Of a DNA stretch of 64,000 nt, positions 24,401-33,716 are shown piece by piece. The stretch is from positions 1,984,001-2,048,000 of the forward strand of contig NZ_MODU01000004.1 in the NCBI RefSeq assembly GCF_001885075.1, read 5' to 3'. Source of the DNA: Alteromonas sp. V450 (GTDB lineage: Bacteria; Pseudomonadota; Gammaproteobacteria; Enterobacterales; Alteromonadaceae). Under the pieces are notes generated by a model. That model saw only the letters and a list, made by a program, of their open reading frames with translations, made no database searches and was not told where the DNA came from. The translations under genes were made by a program, and so were the position numbers. Within the stretch, counting starts at the first letter, position 1. Each line of letters starts with the position of its first letter.

Positions 24401-26065
24401 ATGACTTCATCAAACCGATTTGTTACTCACGTTGTAGAAAACCAGCCGACTCCCCTTTCCGACTATAACCTGTGGCAAGATGACGCATTACTTCGCGCGT
24501 TAGTAAACCAACAATTACCGTTAAATCACCAGCATGATATAGGCCTTTTACACCGTTACGGCCAACTTGCAGGTAAAGCACTTATGGAACACGGAGAGCT
24601 CGCTAATAAGAATAAGCCAACTCTCCACACATTCGATCGCTACGGCCGCCGCATTGACGATGTTGAATTTCACCCCAGCTATCACGCGCTTATGGAAAGT
24701 GCGATGCAGCACAATGTACATAACTATTCATGGAAACATGAAGGTATCGAAGGCGCACATACCATCCGAGCAGCCCTAATGTATATGCATTACCAGGCTG
24801 AGTCTGGCACGTCTTGCCCACTAACTATGACCCACGCAGCAATACCGGCCATGCGGTACGCAAATCACTTACCGCCCTACTACTTAGATAAAGTCATTCA
24901 CGGTGTTTACGACCCTCGCACATTACCCGCTATTGAGAAACAAGGGATTACAATTGGTATGGGTATGACTGAGAAGCAAGGTGGATCGGATGTAAGGCGT
25001 AATACCACTACAGCGGCGAAACAGGCTGATGGAAGTTACCATATTGTCGGGCACAAGTTCTTTTTCTCAGCCCCTATGTGCGACGCGCATCTTATACTTG
25101 CGCAAGCCAAAGGCGGGCTAAGCTGCTTTTTGCTACCAAGAGTGTTAGAAAACGGTGAACTGAATAACGTTCGAATTCAGCGTTTGAAGGACAAGTTAGG
25201 CGACTGGAGCAACGCGTCCTCTGAGGTTGAATTTCAAGAAGCTACAGCATATCTAATTGGCGAAGAGGGCCGCGGTGTGCCGGTGATCATAGATATGGTG
25301 TCGCTTACCCGGTTAGACTGCATGATAGGCTCGTCAGCACTTATGAGGCAGTCGCTGGTACATGCTTTACACCACGTTAGCCATCGCGATGCATTCGGCA
25401 AAACCTTGGTCAATCAGCCCCTAATGCAAAATGTGCTGGCTGACCTCACCATTGAGTGCGCAGCAGCTACCGCGCTTACTATGCGTGTAGCCAAAGCGGT
25501 TGACAATGCATCGAGCAATAGCCATGAAGCGGCACTTGCTAGGCTGGCTACGGCAATAGGAAAATACTGGATTTGTAAGCGTACACCGATGTTTGTTAAC
25601 GAAGCACAAGAATGTTTAGGGGGTATTGGTTACGTTGAAGAAAACCCTATGCCCCGCTACTACCGCCAAGCCCCGCTTAATTCCATATGGGAAGGCAGCG
25701 GAAACGTGCAATGCTTGGATGTTCTTCGGGCACTGGCCAAAGAGCCTAACATTAAAGCCGCTTTGTTCAACGAACTAAATACACAAACAGGCAAAAATAA
25801 GCACTACGATATTCATCTTGGTCAGCTATTTGACACACTTAACGACACGCAGAATATGGAAGTGCGTAGTCGTTATTTGACAGAACAAATGGCGCTAGCG
25901 CTGCAAGCATGCTCTCTGCTTGCCAACGACAATGTCTGTATCGACATTGCCCATACGTTCTGTGAATCAAGGCTTGGCAACGTGTGTGGGTTTGCTTTGG
26001 GTACATTACCCGACACTGCAGCGTTTGAAAAAATCATCTCGTTGGGGCAGGTTTCGTATGGCTAA
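24401..26065 (+). CDS. aidB: AidB-type acyl-CoA dehydrogenase-like flavoprotein
   Basis: AidB is an adaptive-response protein of E. coli with an acyl-CoA dehydrogenase fold, linked to protection against alkylating agents. The 554-residue protein matches it nearly throughout: TFDRYGRRIDDVEFHPSYHALM near residue 76, GSDVRRNTT after GMGMTEKQGG near 190, VGHKFFFSAPMCDAHLILAQA, RLKDKLGDWSNASSEVEFQ, and ECLGGIGYVEENPMPRYYRQAPLNSIWEGSGN near 405. The E. coli gene is controlled by Ada; here a PaaX-like gene is divergent and no ada-like gene adjoins. An isovaleryl-CoA dehydrogenase-like activity was reported for E. coli AidB. Confidence 0.92.
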   Translation: MTSSNRFVTHVVENQPTPLSDYNLWQDDALLRALVNQQLPLNHQHDIGLLHRYGQLAGKALMEHGELANKNKPTLHTFDRYGRRIDDVEFHPSYHALMESAMQHNVHNYSWKHEGIEGAHTIRAALMYMHYQAESGTSCPLTMTHAAIPAMRYANHLPPYYLDKVIHGVYDPRTLPAIEKQGITIGMGMTEKQGGSDVRRNTTTAAKQADGSYHIVGHKFFFSAPMCDAHLILAQAKGGLSCFLLPRVLENGELNNVRIQRLKDKLGDWSNASSEVEFQEATAYLIGEEGRGVPVIIDMVSLTRLDCMIGSSALMRQSLVHALHHVSHRDAFGKTLVNQPLMQNVLADLTIECAAATALTMRVAKAVDNASSNSHEAALARLATAIGKYWICKRTPMFVNEAQECLGGIGYVEENPMPRYYRQAPLNSIWEGSGNVQCLDVLRALAKEPNIKAALFNELNTQTGKNKHYDIHLGQLFDTLNDTQNMEVRSRYLTEQMALALQACSLLANDNVCIDIAHTFCESRLGNVCGFALGTLPDTAAFEKIISLGQVSYG

Positions 26066-26360
26066 ATAGTTTACATGCGCTTTTTGTCACTAAGGTTGTG
26101 ACTTTTGAACTGCTAAGAAATTATGTAGCGATGTGCCACCCAAAACTGAAGCCAAAGCCGAGTGCAAAATAGGGTTGAAATCACAGTTTCAGCGGATTGG
26201 TTGGTATCTTTGGAAGTGGTGTTATGATAGGACTTCCAATTGAAATAACTTCTCAAGCCCAATGCTTTGATGAGGTAAATTCAACAACAAACGTACTGCT
26301 AGGTAGCTGCATGTTAGATAGTGCGATACGCGACGTTGAGCTTTGCAATGGATTGCCATA

Positions 26361-27410
26361 ATGTCTACTAAATTTTTTTCAATTTTAACTATTTGCTCAG
26401 TCTGTACCGCCGGTCTAATCTGGCTCATTGTTTCGAGTGAAAGCATAACTCTGAATACGCCTTTACAAAACAACGCCCGTCAACAAGAAACTCAAGATAC
26501 AAGCAACGTCTCCATTCAGGCTGAACAAAACACAAAAGAAGAACAAGCAGAAACCTACAGTGAGCTAAAACAGTTTAAGTCAAAGCAAACTAACATCTAT
26601 GCTTACGAAGATGACTGGTGCTCCATTTATTCTGATTTACACGGACAGGATAAAAAGTTAGCTCAGTTAGAGATGAGAGAGGCGTCTATATTAACTGGCG
26701 ACATTGCTATGTATGAAGCTTATGACGGTTATATTGAGGTAGGAGACGTTGAATTAATAAAACCCTACAAAGAAATTGCACTGGACCAACTTATGGACCA
26801 TGTTCAGAATAATGACGTGAATGCGATAATCGCGACATTGAGTCGCAGAGACGTTAGCTTTTCAAGACGAACTGAAGTGGCAAACAAAGCGCTTATGCAT
26901 GGAATGACGGGTGAGGCGCTTACACTGCTTGTCATGCAAAGCATGATAGAAGCGAAGCGCCAATACAGTACAAATGGAAATGCTTTCAATGACAAAGTAA
27001 AACTGCAGGTTCAGCGCGCGCTTGCTTATGCTTTGTATGGAGTTGAAAGATATTCAACTAGAGGGATTGAACAACTCTCAACTATGCTTGAATGGGACAA
27101 TGGCCGGTATAGTGATATTCGCTTTCACCCAGCTTTATCGTTTACCAGTGACGATTTTGACGAAGTAGATGATATGATTCTCCAAATAAAGCAACAAATC
27201 AATGAGCAACGCCTTGAAAGCGCTATGGCGCCTTTAGACGAAGACATTCCGAAGATTATCAAGCATAAGTTTGAACGTGATTTGGCCAGGTTGTATGCAT
27301 TTTCACCCACGTTTACAAACAGGTATGCTGAAACGCTAGCTGACCGGTACCCACAAATAGCAAAAAACGACTGTGTTGCACAGTATGTCAAATTATTTTC
27401 AGGTAAGTGA
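26361..27410 (+). CDS. Membrane-anchored protein of unknown function
   Basis: The 349-residue product starts at the ATG at 26361; the frame also opens at a TTG 18 bp earlier. It begins with one hydrophobic segment (FFSILTICSVCTAGLIWLIVSS, residues about 5-26), then a Gln/Asn/Thr/Glu-rich linker. The remaining part is helical and acidic (DDWCSIYSDLHGQDKKLAQLEMREASILTGD and several repeat-like helices). This could be a Sel1- or TPR-like fold, but I cannot assign it. Its stop codon overlaps the region where the serine hydrolase frame begins, so the two genes probably share a transcript. Confidence 0.65.
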   Translation: MSTKFFSILTICSVCTAGLIWLIVSSESITLNTPLQNNARQQETQDTSNVSIQAEQNTKEEQAETYSELKQFKSKQTNIYAYEDDWCSIYSDLHGQDKKLAQLEMREASILTGDIAMYEAYDGYIEVGDVELIKPYKEIALDQLMDHVQNNDVNAIIATLSRRDVSFSRRTEVANKALMHGMTGEALTLLVMQSMIEAKRQYSTNGNAFNDKVKLQVQRALAYALYGVERYSTRGIEQLSTMLEWDNGRYSDIRFHPALSFTSDDFDEVDDMILQIKQQINEQRLESAMAPLDEDIPKIIKHKFERDLARLYAFSPTFTNRYAETLADRYPQIAKNDCVAQYVKLFSGK

Positions 27411-27424
27411 AAACAGGGAAAATC

Positions 27425-28567
27425 ATGCACAAAATTACTCAGGCACTCGTATGTGGCTTGTTATTAAGTTCTGGTCAAAGTGCTGCAAACGAAACGCAGT
27501 TCATGCTTCTTGAAAAACGAATGGATGCAATTGCAGAAAAGACAATTAGCGCAAATGGTCCCGGCTGCTCTATAGGTATAATTCAGAACCAACAGTTTAT
27601 TTTTAAAAAGAGCTATGGATTAGCGAATGTAGAGTATCACATTCCACTTAATGCTAAATCGGTATTCAGAATGGCGTCTGTATCAAAGCAGTTTACGGCA
27701 TTTGCCGTTTTACTTTTAGTCGATGATGGCAGCATCAAACTTGACGACGATATACGCCAGTATTTGCCCGAGCTAAAAGATTACAGACAAAAAATCACAA
27801 TAAATGCGTTGCTTGGTCATTTTTCAGGTTTAGGCGATTTTGAAGATCATTTAGATACGCTACGCAACTCTTCTTTGAGCGGTTTCATGATTGGTAGTGA
27901 GCAGTTTGTTTCAAATGCAGAGTATTACGCGGTAATTAAAGACTTTCCCCTTGTACATCAGCCTAACACTTCCATGGAATACAGTAATCACGGTTACATT
28001 ATTCTGGCGCAGCTGGTTGAGCGAGTAAGCGGAATGACGATACGAGAATTTACTGACAAGCGCATATTTTCGCCACTTGGAATGAATGATACATTTTTCT
28101 CAGACAGTGTAGAGGAGATTATCCCTAACAGAGCAACAGGGTATCGTTCATCAGAAACAGGTGAGCCTCTTAATCATTTAGCTGCTTTACACACTATTGG
28201 AGATGGCGGCCTATTCACTACTGTTGACGACATGCTTATTTGGGATAATCACTTCTATAACCCAAAACTGGGCAAAGAACCGCAAGCACTCATGGCGCTA
28301 ATGAACAAGCCAAATATCAACATTCCCGATAGCGACGAACAAAAATGGTATTACGCCAATGGGCAAAATACTGATGGCCGTTACTTTTTTCATAACGGTG
28401 GCTGGGTGGGTACAGACACAAGTTATATAAGACGGCCTGATACCAACACCTCGGTTGTTGGAATGTGCAATTCGGTATCATTAAATGTCAATGACTTTAC
28501 CTATGCAACCTTTGAAATACTGGCTGATCTAAACCTATGGGACGGTGAAGATCCATCGGTTTATTGA
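27425..28567 (+). CDS. Exported serine hydrolase, class C beta-lactamase fold
   Basis: The ATG at 27425 is preceded by GGGAAA and starts a signal peptide (HKITQALVCGLLLSSGQSAANE). The 380-residue protein has the three active-site elements of the family: SVSK near residue 84, the tyrosine motif YSNHGY near 180, and HNGGWVGT near 322 in the KTG-equivalent position. Class C-like esterases, peptidases and beta-lactamases share this fold; a true AmpC is not indicated since the KTG is replaced by HNG. It follows the unknown membrane-anchored protein by 14 bp. Confidence 0.85.
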   Translation: MHKITQALVCGLLLSSGQSAANETQFMLLEKRMDAIAEKTISANGPGCSIGIIQNQQFIFKKSYGLANVEYHIPLNAKSVFRMASVSKQFTAFAVLLLVDDGSIKLDDDIRQYLPELKDYRQKITINALLGHFSGLGDFEDHLDTLRNSSLSGFMIGSEQFVSNAEYYAVIKDFPLVHQPNTSMEYSNHGYIILAQLVERVSGMTIREFTDKRIFSPLGMNDTFFSDSVEEIIPNRATGYRSSETGEPLNHLAALHTIGDGGLFTTVDDMLIWDNHFYNPKLGKEPQALMALMNKPNINIPDSDEQKWYYANGQNTDGRYFFHNGGWVGTDTSYIRRPDTNTSVVGMCNSVSLNVNDFTYATFEILADLNLWDGEDPSVY

Positions 28568-28584
28568 AGCAAAACGCACACGTG

Positions 28585-29559
28585 TCACGCCTTTTTCCTT
28601 GCCACCGCTAATACTGAGGACGTTTTCATGAAGGGCGCGCGCAGCTTGTCCAAGCCCGTAAATAAAACCAAGAACAGTAAGCTACCTATCGGATCAAACC
28701 ATTTGGCCACTCTCGGCATGTTTAGCTTGTATTTAAATAAATGATGAAATGAATACAACCAGAACGAATGGCCAGGCTGGTACTTGATGGCAACTATATC
28801 AAAGCCATTGTCTTCAAGCAGCTTTACCAGTGTATCAACCGAAAACACATGCCAGTGACGAGGTATGTGATAGCCACCCCAAAACTGATTTTTAAATAGC
28901 TTTGCATCAACACTGTCAAAGTTAGGCGTTTCTAGCACAAGACAACCGTCTTTACTAAGCCATTGGTTAATCTTGGCGACAACTGCCCGGGGGTCTTCTA
29001 CGTGCTCAATCACATGAAACATAGTAACCAAATCAAGCGACTCGGGCTCAATTTCTTTTACTTCTTCAACACGTGAATTAATACCGTTAAAGCCCAAGTT
29101 GTTTAGTTCGTCTACAACGCTTTGAGTCAGCTCTAAACCATAAATATCTTGCTTTTTGAGGCCCATATGATGCATTAGCTTTAGAAAGCGGCCCGAGCCA
29201 CAACCAACATCTGCATAGGTTTTTGGCGTTTGCTTGAGATGTTTAAAGAAGCTTTTGAATTTTAGCTTATCTAATATTGCTTTGGCTTTCAGAGCAATGG
29301 GATGCACTTTAGTTTCAAAGTCGTACGAATAATAGTGCGGTGGATAGATAGTGTTGAGTGTTGCTACCGATGGCCGCGGGTTTAGCCAGACATGAGTGCA
29401 CTGTGCGCACTGAACAAACTCCCAAATATTGGCACAGGTTTCAAGTTCATAGTCTTGACCTTTTGCAAATGAATGAAAAGATTCACAGTCACAAACTGGA
29501 CATTGCTTTACTTTGGTAGTTTCGATTACAGGTAAATCGTCAGGATAATGGGTTGTCAT
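28585..29559 (-). CDS. Class I SAM-dependent methyltransferase with N-terminal zinc ribbon
   Basis: The 324-residue protein starts with two cysteine pairs, CPVCDCESF (residues 19-27) and CAQCTHVWLNPRPS (residues 51-64), likely a zinc ribbon. A Rossmann methyltransferase domain follows: YADVGCGSGRFLKLM near residue 114, LDLVTMFHVIEHVEDP near 174, and CLVLETPNFDS near 208. The substrate is unknown. Its ATG overlaps the TGA of the desaturase gene (ATGA), so the two are translationally coupled. That suggests methylation of a lipid-related product, but it is inference. Confidence 0.82.
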   Translation of the reverse strand: MTTHYPDDLPVIETTKVKQCPVCDCESFHSFAKGQDYELETCANIWEFVQCAQCTHVWLNPRPSVATLNTIYPPHYYSYDFETKVHPIALKAKAILDKLKFKSFFKHLKQTPKTYADVGCGSGRFLKLMHHMGLKKQDIYGLELTQSVVDELNNLGFNGINSRVEEVKEIEPESLDLVTMFHVIEHVEDPRAVVAKINQWLSKDGCLVLETPNFDSVDAKLFKNQFWGGYHIPRHWHVFSVDTLVKLLEDNGFDIVAIKYQPGHSFWLYSFHHLFKYKLNMPRVAKWFDPIGSLLFLVLFTGLDKLRAPFMKTSSVLAVARKKA

Positions 29560-30524
29560 TGCTTATTTGAGTATTCTTTGAGTGGTAGTTTTTTAAGGTA
29601 ACTCACTAAGTAGTGAAAATAAGAATGCCTCCAAACAAGGCTGTCAGACAAGGGGTTATTCTTTATCAACTGGGTTGCTGGCAACAGGTTGTAATAAGGA
29701 ATAGTGGGCCATAAATGATGAACTGCATGGTAGTTCATATTCATAGGCGCAAATATCATTTGCTCGATTTTATTACATTCAAAAGTGATTAAGCGGTGCT
29801 CATCGGCCACAGAGTCATGTTCGGGATGGGAATGTTCAGCAAACGAACGAATAAAATCCGGTACAAAAGTAAACAGGTACACTGGTAACGCCCACATTAA
29901 AAAATATCCCCACCAGCCAAAAAATACGGTTGTGGTGGCAAACAAAAACGTCTGAACAGCGATTAACACTAACACATCACGCGTAGTATAGCCTTTAGCC
30001 TTATTCGCCGACGCCCTGTCACTCATTTCACCTGGTGCAGGTTTGAAAAAGACATTAACGGCAGATCTGAATAGCGTTGAAATTCCCGTCAAATAAAGTA
30101 CATAGCTCGTCGCTTCAGCCTTATTCGCACTCTCATACTTGTAACGGTCTGGATCTTGGCTGGTCCCAAAATACTTGTGATGATTAAGGTGATTTCTGTT
30201 GTTAAGACGGGTGATAGCAAAAATTGGTGCCAGCACAAAAATATCGGAAATGAGATCATTTTTGTCCTTATTGTTGTGCAGACGTCTGTGCAAGCCATCA
30301 TGCCCGATGATGAAAAGTGCATAAAAACGATTGCCTACAATAGCGGCGCATATGAAGTATAACCAAATCTGTTGCCCCCATGCCGCCACGGCCCAGGAAC
30401 CAATTATGACCAGCCAACAAACCGTAATGTCAAACAAGACTTTCGACGAATTGATGGTGTTCAAAGATTTCAACTGTTCGGTTGAGAGAAGCTCGCGCCG
30501 AGAGAGGTGATGTAAAGCACTCAT
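29556..30524 (-). CDS. Fatty acid desaturase family membrane protein
   Basis: From the ATG at 30524 the protein has 322 residues (a TTG 30 bp upstream is an alternative). It has the histidine boxes of membrane di-iron desaturases: HDGLHRR near residue 75, HLNHHKYFG near 112, and HAVHHLWP near 285. Hydrophobic pairs lie between them. Such enzymes insert double bonds in acyl chains, or hydroxylate carotenoids or sphingoid bases. The stop codon overlaps the start of the methyltransferase gene. No electron donor gene adjoins. Confidence 0.85.
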   Translation of the reverse strand: MSALHHLSRRELLSTEQLKSLNTINSSKVLFDITVCWLVIIGSWAVAAWGQQIWLYFICAAIVGNRFYALFIIGHDGLHRRLHNNKDKNDLISDIFVLAPIFAITRLNNRNHLNHHKYFGTSQDPDRYKYESANKAEATSYVLYLTGISTLFRSAVNVFFKPAPGEMSDRASANKAKGYTTRDVLVLIAVQTFLFATTTVFFGWWGYFLMWALPVYLFTFVPDFIRSFAEHSHPEHDSVADEHRLITFECNKIEQMIFAPMNMNYHAVHHLWPTIPYYNLLPATQLIKNNPLSDSLVWRHSYFHYLVSYLKKLPLKEYSNKQ

Positions 30525-31074
30525 TGTATTAGGGCGTTTTTTGTATCCGTACAACGTTTGTTTTGCAAATTAACATATTAGCTTAGATTTAGATAGTAGC
30601 AGCCAAAAGGACGCACGAACCTTTTACACCTTTTGACAATCCATTAAAGACCTTCAAATTACATATAAGCAGTTACACCACATTTTCCGCTTATATTAAT
30701 TAGTTTCATGACACGTAGCGTACCCTGTAGCTCGCTAGTTCTTAAGATGTACACGTAGACAAACGGGTATATCTCACTTTATTCGTTGTAGTTTAAAGAA
30801 AGCATTTCCAAGGATAAATCAATCCGACACACATGCTTCGCTCGTTGTGCGGCTAGAACTGGAAATAGCGAAGTTCTCTTAGTAGGAATATTTTAGGCTA
30901 TAAAGTTGCTTTTATTATTGTTCTTTTAAATAATCAATATTGCACGCTTACCGTTGAGGTCAAATCGGTCGACACATTTTATTACATCTGGAATAACTTA
31001 CCCTGTAGAATGCACGTTTAACTATTAAGTAATATGGACATTAACAACAATGTTGGATTAAAAAGGAAACCATC
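30525..31074. other. 550-bp gap without recognisable gene
   Basis: No open frame of note and no RNA gene recognised. It separates divergent genes. A weak hairpin (AGAACT/AGTTCT around 30850-30880) is visible. AAAAAGGAAACC before 31075 is the ribosome-binding region of the next gene. Confidence 0.4.
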
Positions 31075-31671
31075 ATGTTAAGCAATAAATTCAAAAGCGT
31101 TCTTTGCATTTCATTTTTATTCTTTAGCTTTTCTGCGGCGGCCACGAATCAAGCCCAAGAAACAGCAGCAAAAAAATCAGAATCGTCTGTGGAAGTCATT
31201 GAAGTTAGGGGCGACAACTCGTTGTTAATGTTACGAGCACAAACGCGCGCTAGACAACGCGCATTTTATAACGAGTTGAACTCAATGCTAGAAGACGAAC
31301 TGTTTCACGTGACATGTGAAAACAAAAGAATTGAGGCCAGAACGGGGTCTCACGTGGTACGTAAACAATGGCAATGCGTACCTAATTTTGCTCAAGCTAT
31401 CGAAGATGAAATTAATTTTGGTACTGACGAAGGCCTGCTTGGACAAATCAATAACACGCTACGAGCGCAAGAGTTTAAAAAACGATACGCCGAAAAAGAG
31501 AAAGAGATGATGCTTTTAGTTAAACAAGCCATCGAAGACTCACCGGAGTTAAGTGAAAAATACGAAAGCTTTATGCAGGCGAAAGAAAACTATAAAACTA
31601 AACACTATGAAGCCTATGGTGCTTTAAGCAAACATGCGAAAGATGTTGCTCAACAGCCCGCATCGAATTAG
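31075..31671 (+). CDS. Exported protein of unknown function
   Basis: The 198-residue protein starts with a signal peptide (KFKSVLCISFLFFSFSAAATN). The mature part begins with VEVIEVRGDNSLLMLRAQTRARQRAFYNELNSML, then has two cysteines (HVTCENKRIEART and KQWQCVPNF) likely joined by a disulfide. A long, charged helix (EFKKRYAEKEKEMMLLVKQAIEDSPELSEKYESF) ends it. I do not recognise a family. AAGGAAACC precedes the ATG. A hairpin follows and the DsrE gene converges. Confidence 0.65.
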   Translation: MLSNKFKSVLCISFLFFSFSAAATNQAQETAAKKSESSVEVIEVRGDNSLLMLRAQTRARQRAFYNELNSMLEDELFHVTCENKRIEARTGSHVVRKQWQCVPNFAQAIEDEINFGTDEGLLGQINNTLRAQEFKKRYAEKEKEMMLLVKQAIEDSPELSEKYESFMQAKENYKTKHYEAYGALSKHAKDVAQQPASN

Positions 31672-31690
31672 TTTGAAAGGGTGCCGCGTG

Positions 31691-31715
31691 TGTGCCCCTC
31701 TTGCATAGGGGCACA
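31691..31715. terminator. Hairpin between convergent genes
   Basis: TGTGCCCCT and AGGGGCACA form a perfect 9-bp stem with a 7-nt loop, 20 bp after the stop at 31671; T-rich bases follow. Confidence 0.65.
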
Positions 31716-31737
31716 TCTTGTACGCGTTTTACGTAAC

Positions 31738-32289
31738 CTAAAAAGGGTTAGTCGAATAGCCTTTTTGTGCCAAGCGAGCGTGCGCTGTCATAGCAGATAA
31801 GTCCATTTTTATTCCGTCAATCAACGCGGTATTCTCAACGCCATGCGCGGCGGCAGACTGGCCGCACACAATAACTTCAACGCCTTGTGCAATAAGTGCA
31901 TTAAGCAGTGTCTCACTGCCATTTGTTTGGCCTGTACGCTGTTTGAAATGAGCGGACTTGAGCATTTCTTCTGTGGCAGAACCATGCACGACAAGCGCAA
32001 GCGAGAGGTTGTCATGTTTTACGCCGTTGGCAACATGCATATTAATAAAACGTGCAAGCGACTCGAACTTTCGGTTCACTTCTCCCGGTTCTGCTGCATT
32101 TGCAACGTCAAATGCAACTTTGAACGTTTGATTTTCAGGGAAACTGACGCCTTGCACATGCGCATGCTTACCAAACGAATTAAAAACCGGGCCATATTCA
32201 AAATCTGATTTGCCTAGGGCCTGTCCAGTCATGCCAAGCAACAGCATTGCGGCGATTGCAGCACAGCTTTTTCTTCTGTCCATACTCAT
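31738..32289 (-). CDS. Exported DsrE-family protein
   Basis: The 183-residue product has a signal peptide (KSCAAIAAMLLLGMTGQALG). A DsrE/DsrF-like domain follows: FKVAFDVANAAEPGEVNRKFESLARFINMHV, SLALVVHGSATEEML, and VEVIVCGQSAAAHGV with a single cysteine near residue 140, in the position used by DsrE-type sulfur carriers. Periplasmic DsrE homologues exist, with no settled role. It is 19 bp downstream of the yellow/MRJP-type gene on the same strand, so the two form an operon. Confidence 0.78.
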   Translation of the reverse strand: MSMDRRKSCAAIAAMLLLGMTGQALGKSDFEYGPVFNSFGKHAHVQGVSFPENQTFKVAFDVANAAEPGEVNRKFESLARFINMHVANGVKHDNLSLALVVHGSATEEMLKSAHFKQRTGQTNGSETLLNALIAQGVEVIVCGQSAAAHGVENTALIDGIKMDLSAMTAHARLAQKGYSTNPF

Positions 32290-32308
32290 GTTTGTAAATT
32301 CCTTATAC

Positions 32309-33370
32309 CTATTCAGTGGGTAGCGCTATTTTGTAAACTTCAAACGTCATGCCACTCACATCGCTGCCCGCATCTTGTATCTTGCTATTGGTATAGTAAA
32401 GCGAACCGTCATATATACTAAACGTATCAGCCCAATTAACTACATCGCCTTTTACAAGCGTGCGAAGGTCAAGACTTGGCGTGAGGTACTGCACTTCTTG
32501 CTTTTCTAAATCAGCTAAATAAACATTGCCCTTATGATAAATCATCCCATCTGGTGCACCCGTTGTGGCAACTTTACGCACTTTGTTAGCTAACACGTCG
32601 TTGGTCGCTTCCTCAATGTCAGACGTGTTAATGGCGTACAGTGAATAGCCAGATAATGCGTGAAAGTACAATGTGTTGTTTATCGTATCTAGCGCTATCC
32701 CGTCAGATTGAACGGGCATAGTGAAGGGCTTGCCTTGAATACTTAATGCATCGACTTCCGCTTTGGTGGTTTCGTGGTTATCTAAAATGCGATAACTGGT
32801 ATCATCATCAAGGTTATACACAACTAATCCCGCGTGCGCAGAGTCAGTCATATACAAGCGATTCGTTTTTTCGTCTACGCGAACATCATTAATATAAGAA
32901 TCTGAGTGATAGGCTTCTGCACTCAGTATTAAGGTCTTTTCAACGTTGTTTGTCGATAAATTTACAACAAATAAACGAGGTGAATCGACTACGCCTTCAA
33001 ACTTGGGGTTACGAGTATCCAATACATACAGTTTGTTTTTGTGCGCCACCACAGACTGAACGGCTAAAAAGCAGTCTGCTTTAACTTGGCTTTGCGCGAC
33101 ACAGGCATTTGCTTCACTGTTGGGGTAGGCAACAAAGTCTCCGGCATCGGTTACTTCAGCCACGGAGAAACGCACGCCGTCACGCCAGTTCGGTGCATTT
33201 ACGAACACGCGCCCCTCATTACTTACCGTTACACCTGTAATTTGTGTACCTTGTATCTTACCAACTTGGTCGACGTGTCTTTCTGGCGCAGACTGCACTG
33301 TTACACTGACCGAAAAAAGTGCTGCTATTGCTGTAGCCGTTAACGTGCGTGATACTCGCGTACTGATCAT
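32309..33370 (-). CDS. Exported yellow/major royal jelly-type beta-propeller protein
   Basis: The 353-residue protein has a signal peptide ending near APERHVDQVG. The rest resembles bacterial relatives of the yellow/MRJP family (L-dopachrome tautomerase-related): VTVSNEGRVFVNAPNWRDGVRFSVAEV near residue 50, KLYVLDTRNPKF near 112, YINDVRVDEKTNRLYMTDSAHAGLVVYNLDD near 160, and GIALDTINNTLYFHALSGYSLYAI near 225. Four to six beta-propeller-like repeats are visible. No metal or catalytic role is established in bacteria. It is co-transcribed with the DsrE gene 19 bp downstream. Confidence 0.75.
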   Translation of the reverse strand: MISTRVSRTLTATAIAALFSVSVTVQSAPERHVDQVGKIQGTQITGVTVSNEGRVFVNAPNWRDGVRFSVAEVTDAGDFVAYPNSEANACVAQSQVKADCFLAVQSVVAHKNKLYVLDTRNPKFEGVVDSPRLFVVNLSTNNVEKTLILSAEAYHSDSYINDVRVDEKTNRLYMTDSAHAGLVVYNLDDDTSYRILDNHETTKAEVDALSIQGKPFTMPVQSDGIALDTINNTLYFHALSGYSLYAINTSDIEEATNDVLANKVRKVATTGAPDGMIYHKGNVYLADLEKQEVQYLTPSLDLRTLVKGDVVNWADTFSIYDGSLYYTNSKIQDAGSDVSGMTFEVYKIALPTE

Positions 33371-33540
33371 TTCCTTTACCCTTACATGTTTGAATTAAAC
33401 CTTGCCAAACGTTTTCTTTTTGTTTTAAAAGCCCTTCACTTTAATTTCTGAGAACGACTTTTAAGCATTAACGTAGAGCATACGTTTTAATTCCTTAACA
33501 GGAACACCTTTGGGCGACGGTAATGGGCGGATTAACGATT

Positions 33541-33605
33541 ATATCAATCTGCATAGATCATTACCCACTCAGCGAGAGTTAAAATGAGCGTAATCGCGGC
33601 GTGTT
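33541..33605 (+). repeat. Dispersed palindromic repeat, copy A
   Basis: It shares TAGATCATTACCCACTCAG with copy D and the stretch ACTCAGCGAGAGTT plus AATCGCGGCGTGTT with copy B (about 55981). It lies in the 345-bp gap between divergent genes. The family is described in the findings. Confidence 0.7.
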
Positions 33606-33716
33606 AGCTAAGTAAAGTGTTCAACGGTAATAACAGCAGATCTAAAGTAGCCCGTTTATCCGTTAAAACTATAATTCAATGAACAATGTTGCTAAGAAAG
33701 GTTACTGTCATTAGCC

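Noticed and set aside
26222..26473. 83-codon minus-strand frame upstream of the membrane-anchored protein
   Set aside because: It overlaps the start and signal-anchor of a better supported plus-strand gene, and has no recognisable features.
30525..31074. Possible small RNA or riboswitch in the 550-bp gap
   Set aside because: Only a weak hairpin is visible, with no terminator after it and no recognisable riboswitch core.
31843..32208. 121-codon plus-strand frame rich in cysteine
   Set aside because: It is the complement of the DsrE gene; the cysteine runs come from reverse-complement codon bias.
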